A stretch of DNA of 9,448 bases, from contig JAEWNB010000147.1 of the NCBI GenBank assembly GCA_023392945.1, forward strand, positions 1-9,448. The letters run 5' to 3'. The notes below the pieces were generated by a model that did no database searches, was not told where the DNA came from, and saw nothing but the letters and a program-made list of their open reading frames with translations. Source of the DNA: Bacteroidota bacterium. Lineage in GTDB: Bacteria; Bacteroidota; Bacteroidia; Bacteroidales; WCHB1-69. Both the position numbers and the translations under genes were made by a program. Below, one piece after another: positions 1 through 7,384 of the stretch; the first letter of the stretch is position 1, and each line of letters begins with the position of its first letter.

Positions 1-562
1 AATTGGACATTCTGGATAAAACAATATTGTCAATCCAAAACATGTTGGCAATTGTGGTGGGAACAAATCTAAAAGCAATGAAATGTGGAGTTCCCAAATA
101 ACCGGGATTGTTGAAATATACTTGATAATGAATATTGGCAGGAGGACCGGAAGGGTACTCGGTCAAGACAGAAGCAATTTGTTGAAAGGTATTAATGTCT
201 GAACTGTCACTCATAACGCCAACTTCAACAGCCATATTCGCCATAAAAGCTTGAATATCGAAATCTAAAGATAAACTGCTTAAATCTACGGAAGTATCAA
301 TTTTAGGCATAACAGCATAAGCATAATTCCCCACAGTACTAATGTTAAACATAAGGGAATTGGTACCCATAGGTCCGCTCGTAACGATCGGAGCAGGAGG
401 AGTGCTGGAAAAACAGGTCCAGCAGGGCGGAGCTACACTTAATGTAGTAATTGAATTAAAATTTTCCTCGTAAGGAAACGTGCTGATTACTTGGCAATTT
501 TGAGCCATGGACGATAACGCCATTGCCACCATTACACAAAAAAGAAAAAAGAGTTTTTTCAT
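1..562 (-). CDS. Secreted J-module protein, N-terminal part (runs off the left edge)
   Basis: An open frame begins at ATG 562..560 and stays open to the window edge, giving 187 visible residues with no stop. It starts MKKLFFLFCVMVAMALSSMA, a typical signal peptide (two lysines, hydrophobic core, small residues before a likely cut near residue 20), so export across the inner membrane is predicted. Residues about 27-184 form a MAM-like or 'choice-of-anchor J' beta-sandwich: opening FPYEENF, then PPCW at 45-48, the core VEVGVMSDSSD at 112-122, and the closing FIAFR and FWIDNIVL. The same core appears in the J4 module of the neighbouring 1940-residue gene (IQVGVMTDPTD) and at the edge of the gene at 7680 (FQIGIMTSPTN), so all three genes are related. 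The start is supported by the signal peptide and by a good promoter about 170 bases upstream. FN3 modules and a T9SS tail probably follow outside the window, but this is inferred. The ligand is unknown. Confidence 0.88.
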   Translation of the reverse strand, partial: MKKLFFLFCVMVAMALSSMAQNCQVISTFPYEENFNSITTLSVAPPCWTCFSSTPPAPIVTSGPMGTNSLMFNISTVGNYAYAVMPKIDTSVDLSSLSLDFDIQAFMANMAVEVGVMSDSSDINTFQQIASVLTEYPSGPPANIHYQVYFNNPGYLGTPHFIAFRFVPTTIANMFWIDNIVLSRMSN

Positions 563-729
563 TTAGATTGAATAATTAATAAAAAGGACTTCTGTTTTTT
601 TATTTTTTAGTTTATATCTTCCAATTATGCAAAATCCCTTAACATAATTTAGAAGTGTTTTTATACTCCGTATTAGTTTATAGTAATGTTGATATTAAAA
701 TGCTTTATCAGCATTGCAATTTGACACCG

Positions 730-761
730 CAAATATATAAATTATCAAAAGATAATACAAA
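730..761 (-). promoter_or_regulatory. Bacteroidetes-type promoter for the left-hand gene
   Basis: Reading the minus strand, TTTG (761..758) is followed after exactly 20 bases by TATATTTG (737..730). This matches the known Bacteroidetes primary-sigma consensus, TTTG or TTG near -33 and TAnnTTTG near -7, with no mismatch. A transcript would start near 723 and carry a leader of about 160 nt before the ATG at 562. It is the only exact TAnnTTTG I found on the minus strand in this gap. Confidence 0.7.
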
Positions 762-867
762 TAAAACTACAGAAAAGCGCAAAAACATTAACTTGACTGT
801 TTAATTCCAATAATTGTAATTTAATTCTAATATTATATGAAGATTATTAAAAGTTAAAATATAATTT

Positions 868-890
868 ACACTTTTTGCAATAAAAAGTGT
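868..890. other. 9-bp perfect hairpin (ACACTTTTT / AAAAAGTGT)
   Basis: The arms 868..876 and 882..890 are exact reverse complements around the 5-nt loop GCAAT. Neither strand has the G+C-rich stem followed by a T run expected of an intrinsic terminator. It lies about 110 bases upstream of the promoter at 730..761, so it could be a protein-binding dyad or a structured end of a read-through transcript. The role is unknown. Confidence 0.4.
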
Positions 891-979
891 CGCCGAGTTT
901 AAAAAAAAGTTTTTTCCCTTCTATTCACAGAAATTATTAAAGGAAAATTTGATGTGTTAAAAAGAAAAAAATAGCTTCT

Positions 980-1231
980 TTAAATACTAAATTGCATTCC
1001 ATGATTTTGTTCAGGTTTTTGGATAATGCCTTTTTTCGTTATAACAATTTTCTCGACCAGACAGAACTTTCTAACACGAATTACAACACGTTGTAAGCGC
1101 GGTCTGTAAAAAAGCAATATTGTTCCTAAAATCAAAATGTTTTCAAACTCTATTCCCTTCGGTAATAAATTTACGACAATATCAACTTTTTTGACCGCAC
1201 AAAAGATTGTTGGATTTACACTTTTAAAGTA
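980..1231 (-). pseudogene. Possible gene remnant: 83-residue open frame without ATG start
   Basis: On the minus strand a frame stays open from just after a TGA at 1234..1232 to a TAA at 982..980. It contains no upstream ATG: the only methionine is near the C-terminus, and the first usable alternative start is a TTG at 1135. The visible peptide has a hydrophobic patch (ENILILGTILLFY) followed by a basic stretch (RPRLQRVVIRVRK), rather like the end of a small membrane protein. Base composition is more mixed here than in the flanks. I do not recognise a family. It may be the tail of a decayed gene, or simply chance in non-coding DNA. Confidence 0.2.
1081..1096. promoter_or_regulatory. 16-bp operator-like dyad TTACAAC-AC-GTTGTAA
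   Basis: Two perfect 7-base inverted arms are separated by two bases, the size and symmetry of a site for a dimeric DNA-binding protein. No promoter element was found beside it: the nearest is about 320 bases downstream on the minus strand, and the dyad also lies inside the possible gene remnant. A regulatory role is therefore only a guess. Confidence 0.2.
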
Positions 1232-1298
1232 TCATTTCGGAGAAAAGATCTTTATTTTTATGCGATTTTAATTTTTTGCTTTAGAAAAAATTTTTTAT

Positions 1299-1386
1299 GC
1301 CTATGAAATTTTAATTTTGTGCTTATGAAATTATATTTTCTTGCCTATGAAATTTTAATTATGTGCTTATGAAATTTGTTTTCTTA
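1299..1386. repeat. 22-bp tandem repeat, four copies
   Basis: Copies start at 1299, 1321, 1343 and 1365, each opening with GCYTATGAAATT and followed by a variable A/T tail. Copies 1 and 3 (GCC) resemble each other, as do 2 and 4 (GCT), so the array also reads as two 44-bp units. A worn copy may precede it at 1278. The octamer TATGCCTA at 1296..1303 recurs inverted at 1384..1392 (TTAGGCATA), closing the array. There are no unique spacers, so it is not a CRISPR array. Confidence 0.75.
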
Positions 1387-1500
1387 GGCATAAAATTAAA
1401 AGAAGAAAATAATGGTCCCTCTCAGTAAAAATTATGGGTATTACGACCAAGGTCATGAGCAGGGGCGATACAGAAAATAACTTTTTCAAATTATTACTAC

Positions 1501-1534
1501 AATAAAAAAAGGGCAACTCTTTCGAGTTGCCCTT
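1501..1534 (-). terminator. Intrinsic terminator of the 1940-residue exoprotein gene
   Basis: On the minus strand, GGGCAACTC (1532..1524), loop GAAA and GAGTTGCCC (1519..1511) form a perfect 9-bp stem, extendable by two A-T pairs, followed directly by TTTTTTT and further T-rich sequence. It lies 28 bases past the TAG stop. Its near-copy follows the gene at 7680. Confidence 0.92.
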
Positions 1535-2333
1535 GATAATTGAATCCAAAAGAGGAAACCTCTATTCTTTTATAAACTTCTTGGTTGCTAACCCATTCTC
1601 TCCTTTCAGACGAATGAAATAGACTCCTGAAGTGTAAGAAGAGATGTTAATCTGTAAGAATGAATCGGTCACTCTATTGCTATAGAGAAGCTGCCCTAAC
1701 ATATTGGTTATTTCAACACTTTCAAATTCTTGTGACAGTTTAACATTTAACAAATCATTAGCCGGGTTCGGGAAGATGACAACGCTGTTTTGCAGATTGT
1801 TCTCATTGATTCCAACAGGAGCAAAAACAGCGTGAATAGTATGATTTGCATTCACTCCGTTAAAAGAATATACGGTCTGAGCAGTAGTAACAACTCCATC
1901 TACAACCAGCGAATGCAGATAATAAGTGGTATCATCCGGTGTCATGGTAAAGGCTTGATTACCACCGGCAACCACTGATATTTCACCTGACGGAGATATA
2001 GCACCACCCGATGTAGCAGAAGCTGTAATGATATAGGAGGTTACACCGCATTGTGGAGTTGTGAAACTAGCAGTAGTATAGTCGCTTTCATCACCGGTGC
2101 CGCAAAGTGCTTTTACCCTGATATTATACTGAGTAAGTTGTAATAAGCCTGTCATAGTAAAAGTAGGAGTTGTAACCACAACAGAAGTAAAATCAGGATC
2201 TGCATTCCTCTTATATTCAAAAGTCCACATGGTTTCAGTACCGCCTGCTGCCCAAATTGCAATGGCGCTATCGCAGGCAAGGGTAGCTGAAGGAATTGTC
2301 AGATTGATAGGATTGTCGCAGGTGTCAATCGGA
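1501..2333. repeat. Long direct repeat, copy 1 (partner 7621..8448)
   Basis: This block covers the last FN3 module, the InlB-like module, the T9SS tail and the terminator of the 1940-residue gene. It is repeated about 6.1 kb away at 7621..8448. In the last 252 coding bases I count 19 differences by hand (about 92% identity), giving only 3 amino-acid changes in 83. Similarity ends sharply next to the terminator T run on one side and at the start of the FN3 module (codons for IDTCDNP) on the other. Confidence 0.9.
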
Positions 2334-5300
2334 TTTGAAGTTCCAATATATATCGAATCTAATAGACAATTATTTCCACATTGAGAAACAAATAAAAAGC
2401 CGACATACAATACACTTTGATTGTCCACCGCTGCAGGAAGTGAAACGGTCTGTGATGTCCACGCATTTGTACTAGCTAATCTTTGAATTAAAGAACCGGC
2501 ATCTGTCCAATTTGTCCCGTCTAACGAATATTGAACCATCACTCCTTCATTGGTATAAGTATTATAATCCGTGCTTGTAAACCACCTAAAGGAAACGTTC
2601 AATCCACTAACACTGCTTGAATTAATTAACGGTGACACCAATCTGGTTTGAACTCCGCTGGAAAAATTATAACTATTAAAATAAATCATTCCCGTTCCGT
2701 TATAAGGCGTTGAAGTCGGATGACTGGCACTGGAGACCACCGATAAGGAGCCGGAGCCCGATACATAGGACTGTGACCAACAGGGTGGAATGGATGTGCT
2801 GTTATCAAAACTTTCGATTATCGGGAATGTAGTAACGGGCAGACAGGCTGTGGTAAAATTGACAATTGATGTAAAATAGCTCGAATCGGCAGGTCCACAA
2901 ACAGCTCTTACCTTAACTTCATAACTTGAGGCATCCGTAAGCCCGGGAAGAATATATGGATTTGTTGTTGTTTGAACTACTGTCCAAGTGGCATCTGAAA
3001 CCAGTTTATACTGAATTTCCCATGCTGTTTCCGTTCCACCGGGAATCCACGAAACTGTAGCAGAATTAGGAGTAATACTGCTAACTGCAACATTGGAAAG
3101 CAAAGGACAAGTTGAAATGGAAACATCATCAATAAACAAATACCATCCATCTAATCCACCACTTGGAATATGGAATGCAATGTAAACATTTCCTGTATAA
3201 GCAGTTAAATCAAGATTTACAAGACTATACGTTGTTAAAACAGATGTATCCGTCAATAAAACAGTGGTAAAATCCGCCGGTTCTGTTCCCGTGGTTGACA
3301 ACAATACCTCGAAATCATTGGGCTCTGATGATGAACGAGCCCTGTGAAAAAATGACAAAAACTCATTTCCGGTAAGTACAATGTTGGGGGAAATTAAGTA
3401 ATCATCGTTATAACCGGCATTCCCGTCCGTATAAATTCCGGCAAATTGTGTTCCCGAATGTTCATATCCGGCACCCGTATAAATATTCCATGTTATATCA
3501 TCTTCGTTATTATTAATAGCGCTCCAGCAATTCAGGGTTGGACTATTTGCCTCAAAAGTTTCGAGAAAAGGAATAGTTGTTATTGGAAGACATATTGTTA
3601 AGAAAGAGGTTTCAGAATAAATACTTTCGATACCGACACCGCAATTGGTTTTTACACGGATATCATAAACGGTTCCGTCTGACAAACCCGTTAGATTATA
3701 TGGAGATGTCACACTGTTAACAATTGTCCAAATAGTATCCGATGAAATTTTGTATTCAAGAGTAAAATCAGTCTGATTTGAAATCCATGAGATATCGGCT
3801 CCGCTTGCAGTAATATTGTCAACTGTTAAATAATATGGTCTTTTGCAGAGAGGACATGAAAAAGTGTCAGAAGACATCAGAATCCCTGCAGAAAGTGTTG
3901 CAGGAGAAACATATAATGTATCACCACCGGCACCTATAACAATAAAGGAACATTCGCTATCATACGAACCGCTAATCCATGAAAATGATATAGAACCGGG
4001 GCAAACAAAAAAAGAGGCTGAGCCTGTAGTACCACTACTGATAGTGGCCGTTCCTAATACAATTCCATTATTGCTGACAGCAACCTTGCCACCATTCCAT
4101 CCGTCACCATAAGAGTCTGTCATGATAATAGTAATGTCACATTGATCCATAATATCACAGGATAGGGTTGAAAAAGTATAAACAAGGCTGTATGCACTTT
4201 CACTTGTAGGAGAACAGTTTGTTTTAATTCTTACTTCGTAAGTGGTTGCAGAGTCAAGTCCCGTTAAAAAATAGGGAGTGGCTGTCACAAAATTGACAAC
4301 ATTCCAAGTTGTAGCATTGAGGGGTTTATATTCAACAGTCCATTCGGTAACACCGGTTTGAGCCATCCATGAAACATCTGCAGTGGTAGTAGTGATATTC
4401 GTTACCGTCACATTTTCAGGTCTTTGACAATCCGGAAGAGAATCTATCAATACATTATCCAAATAAAAATCATTTCCGTAAAGAGTGCTTGAAGGAGAAT
4501 AAAAACATTTAATAGCAATATATTGCCCGATACCATGATAACTTGACAAAGAAACGGTAAATTCATCCCAGGCACTGGTTGAGGTTGGAACTACTGTCTG
4601 AATATTGGTAAAAGAAGAGATGTCGGTTGGATCCGTCATAACACCTACTTGAATGTCAGCATCATAATAAGCACTATATTGCTTAGCATTGAAAGTTACC
4701 TGTAACAGATTAACGGAATCTATGTCCAGTAACGGAGCAATTGCTATTGCGGGGGTTGAAGAACTATAGGAATAAAATTCTAATGCATTAGGTGCATTAA
4801 AGTATTGGTATGTTGAAAGATATACACTGTTCATTTTGTTCCAACAAATTGGAAAATCAAGATTTCCAATATTGTCAAAATCTTGAGTATATGGAACCTG
4901 AATTGGAATGCAATCGGTAATAAAAGTACTTGTACCTGCTGCCCAATAACTTTCCTCTCCGTTTCCACAATCTGCTTTTACACGTACTTCGTAAGCGGTA
5001 GATGGTAATAGATTGCTTATATTATACGGAATGGAACTCGCATTTTCAGTAATCGCATTGTTCCAGTTGCTTTCTGATGCCAACTTATACTGAAGAATCC
5101 ATGCTGTTTGTGTTGAGTCACCGGGAGTCCAACTAAAAGAAGCAGACGTTGTAGTAATGGTAGAATCGATAACCGTAAGATTTGTCGGACTAATACAAGT
5201 TGGAATTTCTCCGATGGTAATATTGTCGAGATATGTTGAACTTCCATATTCACTAATTCCTTCAAAGATAATGTATTGTAAACCGGCATTGGGAATTATA

Positions 5301-7384
5301 GCGGAATATTCATACCAACCCTCAACAGAAACAGGTGGTTGTTGCTGATAAGCACGACGAATGTGAATTAATGAAGTCCCTCCAACAGTATCGGGAGTGG
5401 CATTTGTCCATACTTTTACACCTTCATTAGAATAATTATAGCTGTCATTTGCACGATATATCCAAAATGATACTTCATGAGTGTTGGCCGTCGGAATATC
5501 AAATTGTGGGGTAACAAGATTATTTTTATTTCCGGCATTTTGATCCTGCAACTGAGCAGCCCCGGTTCCGGTATGAACCGTATAAGTGCTTCTGATCCAT
5601 GTATTGGTTGAAGTTCCGGCTGTATGTGCTATTGTCCAACATAAAGGCGGAAAAAGTGAACTTTCAAAATCCTGAAAATAGGGGAAAGTAGTAAAAACCA
5701 AACATTCCGTCGGAAAAGAAACGGTATTATTACAATAATCACTTTCATCACCGATTCCGCATACAGCTTTTACACGTACTTCATAATAAGAGGATGGGCT
5801 GAAGTTGTTTATGGTATAAGGATTTGTAGTGGCGTTTTCTATTGTCCAAGTTGTATCGGAATCCAATCTATACTCTAAAATCCAAGCAGTTTCCGTTCCA
5901 TTTACCGTCCATTCAAAAGTAGCAGACGTGGTAGTAATGGTAGTGTCAATAACAGTTAAAAAAGATGGTTTAGGACAGGTTGGTCTTTCTTCTATGGTAA
6001 TATCATCCATATATGTTGAGGTTCCATAATCACTGATCCCTTCGAAAATAATGTATTGGGTTCCTGCATTAGGAATAGTAGCAGAATATTCATACCAGCC
6101 GGTTGCTGTTTCTGTAGGAGCAATATCTATTGAACGACGAATATAAATCAGCGGAGTTGCCCCAATGGTATCCGGATTAATATTAGCCCATACCTTTATT
6201 CCTTCATTCGGATAAGAAGTTCCTGTACCGCTTCTGTAAATCCAAAAAGTAACCTGATATCCGGCAGCAGTTGGAATATCTAACATAGGAGTAACTAAAT
6301 TGTTTTTATTACCAAAGTTCTGATCCTGTAATCGAGCTGATGTGGAACCGGTATGATAATAAGAAGTTCCGCTGATCCATGTATAGCTTGAAGATCCTTG
6401 TGTGTGAGCAACTGTCCAACAACTAGGAGGAAAAGAAGCATTTTCAAAGCCTTCTGTAATAGGAAAAATCGAAACAGCCTCACAGGGAGTTCTGAATGAA
6501 GATTCTAAAGTCCAAGTACTCTCATCTGAAGCACCGCAGATTGCTTTAACTCGCCAATTATATAATGAAAAAGATGTCAATCCTGTTAAAGGATAGGGAT
6601 TTGTGGTAACACCGGGAACCGAAGTCCAGGTAGCATCAGTAGCAAGTTTATATTCAATATCCCAAGTGGTTTCGGTACTTCCGGCAGTCCAAGAAAGATC
6701 TGCACTTGTGCTTTGCAAATTAGAAGCAACTAATGCCGTAGGTTTGGGACAAGTTGGGCCTGCTTCAACCGTAATATCATCAAGAACAACTCCATATCCA
6801 TAAGATGCATCCCCTTCAAAGGCAATATAGATAGGTTCTGTTGCAGGAATAGATGCCAAAGAAATGGTCTCTTCTGTCCAAGTCGTAATGGAACTCGTAT
6901 AAGATGCTAAAAGAACCCAATTGGTATCTGAAGCAGGTCTGTAATAAACACGCAGCATATCTTGATCTGAACTCCAAGCGGCTTGAGCGTGCCAAAAGGT
7001 AATCTGAGGGTTAAAAAGAGATGATAAATCTAAGTCCGGAGTAATAAGCATTGTTTTATTACGAGTGCTACTGCTGTAAAATAAGTAGGCATTGTAGTTT
7101 CCTAAATGAGCGCCGGAAGGATTTGAAGAATATCCTCCGCTTTGATATGTCCAACTAACAGTACCGGATACATAAACCTGTGTCCAATCGGTTGGAAGTG
7201 CTCCACTTTCAAAACCCTCAGTCCAGGGAAAAGTGGTAATTGTAGTGGTACTTTGAATAACATCGTATCCTGTAATGTCATTATCAGGACTAAAATTAAG
7301 TAAATCTGAAGAATTTCCATTTGCAAATAGTATCCCACTTGCAAATAGTACAATTGTGAAAAATAATAATAAAACCTTTTTCAT
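1562..7384 (-). CDS. Large T9SS-exported mosaic exoprotein (J/FN3 modules), 1940 residues
   Basis: Complete secreted, probably surface-attached or released, binding protein. Start: ATG 7384..7382 gives MKKVLLLFFTIVLFASG, a clear signal peptide; the frame extends upstream only to a TTG at 7429, which would bury it. Modules in residues: J1 50-208, FN3-1 211-301, J2 304-468, FN3-2 469-560, J3 563-728, FN3-3 729-824, J4 827-984, FN3-4 986-1075, a DSYGDGWNG module 1082-1177, FN3-5 1179-1264, J5 1267-1424, FN3-6 1425-1513, J6 1516-1683, FN3-7 1689-1777, InlB-B-repeat-like 1781-1855, type A T9SS tail about 1867-1940. FN3 modules share W..EYK, YEVRVKA.CG and E-S-x-Y; J modules share FP..E.FE, CW and a closing DDI or DNI. 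The tail shows FPNPANDLLNV, MLGQLLYS, TSGVYFIRLKG and a basic end KKFIKE; in this family it directs outer-membrane export and is cleaved on the surface. No protease or glycosidase motif is visible. Adhesion is a family-based guess; the ligand is unknown. Confidence 0.93.
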   Translation of the reverse strand: MKKVLLLFFTIVLFASGILFANGNSSDLLNFSPDNDITGYDVIQSTTTITTFPWTEGFESGALPTDWTQVYVSGTVSWTYQSGGYSSNPSGAHLGNYNAYLFYSSSTRNKTMLITPDLDLSSLFNPQITFWHAQAAWSSDQDMLRVYYRPASDTNWVLLASYTSSITTWTEETISLASIPATEPIYIAFEGDASYGYGVVLDDITVEAGPTCPKPTALVASNLQSTSADLSWTAGSTETTWDIEYKLATDATWTSVPGVTTNPYPLTGLTSFSLYNWRVKAICGASDESTWTLESSFRTPCEAVSIFPITEGFENASFPPSCWTVAHTQGSSSYTWISGTSYYHTGSTSARLQDQNFGNKNNLVTPMLDIPTAAGYQVTFWIYRSGTGTSYPNEGIKVWANINPDTIGATPLIYIRRSIDIAPTETATGWYEYSATIPNAGTQYIIFEGISDYGTSTYMDDITIEERPTCPKPSFLTVIDTTITTTSATFEWTVNGTETAWILEYRLDSDTTWTIENATTNPYTINNFSPSSYYEVRVKAVCGIGDESDYCNNTVSFPTECLVFTTFPYFQDFESSLFPPLCWTIAHTAGTSTNTWIRSTYTVHTGTGAAQLQDQNAGNKNNLVTPQFDIPTANTHEVSFWIYRANDSYNYSNEGVKVWTNATPDTVGGTSLIHIRRAYQQQPPVSVEGWYEYSAIIPNAGLQYIIFEGISEYGSSTYLDNITIGEIPTCISPTNLTVIDSTITTTSASFSWTPGDSTQTAWILQYKLASESNWNNAITENASSIPYNISNLLPSTAYEVRVKADCGNGEESYWAAGTSTFITDCIPIQVPYTQDFDNIGNLDFPICWNKMNSVYLSTYQYFNAPNALEFYSYSSSTPAIAIAPLLDIDSVNLLQVTFNAKQYSAYYDADIQVGVMTDPTDISSFTNIQTVVPTSTSAWDEFTVSLSSYHGIGQYIAIKCFYSPSSTLYGNDFYLDNVLIDSLPDCQRPENVTVTNITTTTADVSWMAQTGVTEWTVEYKPLNATTWNVVNFVTATPYFLTGLDSATTYEVRIKTNCSPTSESAYSLVYTFSTLSCDIMDQCDITIIMTDSYGDGWNGGKVAVSNNGIVLGTATISSGTTGSASFFVCPGSISFSWISGSYDSECSFIVIGAGGDTLYVSPATLSAGILMSSDTFSCPLCKRPYYLTVDNITASGADISWISNQTDFTLEYKISSDTIWTIVNSVTSPYNLTGLSDGTVYDIRVKTNCGVGIESIYSETSFLTICLPITTIPFLETFEANSPTLNCWSAINNNEDDITWNIYTGAGYEHSGTQFAGIYTDGNAGYNDDYLISPNIVLTGNEFLSFFHRARSSSEPNDFEVLLSTTGTEPADFTTVLLTDTSVLTTYSLVNLDLTAYTGNVYIAFHIPSGGLDGWYLFIDDVSISTCPLLSNVAVSSITPNSATVSWIPGGTETAWEIQYKLVSDATWTVVQTTTNPYILPGLTDASSYEVKVRAVCGPADSSYFTSIVNFTTACLPVTTFPIIESFDNSTSIPPCWSQSYVSGSGSLSVVSSASHPTSTPYNGTGMIYFNSYNFSSGVQTRLVSPLINSSSVSGLNVSFRWFTSTDYNTYTNEGVMVQYSLDGTNWTDAGSLIQRLASTNAWTSQTVSLPAAVDNQSVLYVGFLFVSQCGNNCLLDSIYIGTSNPIDTCDNPINLTIPSATLACDSAIAIWAAGGTETMWTFEYKRNADPDFTSVVVTTPTFTMTGLLQLTQYNIRVKALCGTGDESDYTTASFTTPQCGVTSYIITASATSGGAISPSGEISVVAGGNQAFTMTPDDTTYYLHSLVVDGVVTTAQTVYSFNGVNANHTIHAVFAPVGINENNLQNSVVIFPNPANDLLNVKLSQEFESVEITNMLGQLLYSNRVTDSFLQINISSYTSGVYFIRLKGENGLATKKFIKE
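5135..5695. repeat. Internal repeat unit, downstream copy (J3 and start of FN3-3)
   Basis: Encodes residues about 564-750. It lines up without gaps, 260 residues (780 bp) later, with residues 304-490 encoded at 5915..6475. Shared landmarks include WTIAHT/WTVAHT, LQDQN.GNKNNLVTP, WIYR, GWYEYSA.IPNAG and QYIIFEGIS. The DNA is visibly similar but diverged, so the duplication is older than the 3' block shared with the next gene. Confidence 0.85.
5915..6475. repeat. Internal repeat unit, upstream copy (J2 and start of FN3-2)
   Basis: Encodes residues about 304-490, the partner of 5135..5695 at an exact 780-bp period. Similarity loses register after residue 490, where FN3-3 gains one residue (GDSTQTAW against NGTETAW). 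The two J-FN3 pairs therefore arose by duplication of a whole J+FN3 unit within the gene. Confidence 0.85.

Larger units (their letters stand above)
563..1500. other. Long A+T-rich intergenic region
   Basis: About 940 bases separate the terminator of the 1940-residue gene from the next gene on the same strand. No convincing intact gene is present. From left to right it holds the leader and promoter of the left-hand gene (to 761), a 9-bp hairpin at 868..890, a stretch at about 980..1231 with more mixed composition and one open frame lacking an ATG, and a 22-bp tandem repeat at 1299..1386. The remainder is oligo-A/T runs in which I see no further structure. Confidence 0.7.

Noticed and set aside
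699..715. Terminator or riboswitch stem in the leader of the left-hand gene
   Set aside because: Only a 6-bp A+T-rich stem followed by a weak TTT; no recognisable riboswitch core around it.
1001..1096. 31-residue plus-strand open frame beginning MILFRFLDNAFF
   Set aside because: Too short, no promoter or ribosome-binding signal, no recognised family, and it lies codon-for-codon antisense to the possible remnant on the other strand.
1299..1386. CRISPR-like array
   Set aside because: The 22-bp units are directly adjacent with no unique spacers, and no cas gene is present.
1367..1549. 60-residue minus-strand open frame
   Set aside because: It runs through the terminator hairpin and T run of the 1940-residue gene and into the 22-bp repeat; it has no signal peptide or recognisable motif.
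1820..2044. InlB-type internalin invasion domain in the large gene
   Set aside because: The segment resembles the common divergent InlB B-repeat found in many secreted bacterial proteins; there are no leucine-rich repeats, so an internalin function is not supported.
3843..4112. Plus-strand frame of 89 residues, and similar frames at 5157..5348, 5829..6029 and 6603..6803
   Set aside because: All lie antisense inside clear FN3, J or DSYGDGWNG modules; their resemblance to each other reflects the repeats on the coding strand.
7102..7353. Minus-strand frames shifted against the large gene, also at 5017..5289 and 6295..6483
   Set aside because: Out-of-frame shadows of the 1940-residue protein, which continues uninterrupted; no frameshift is needed to explain it.
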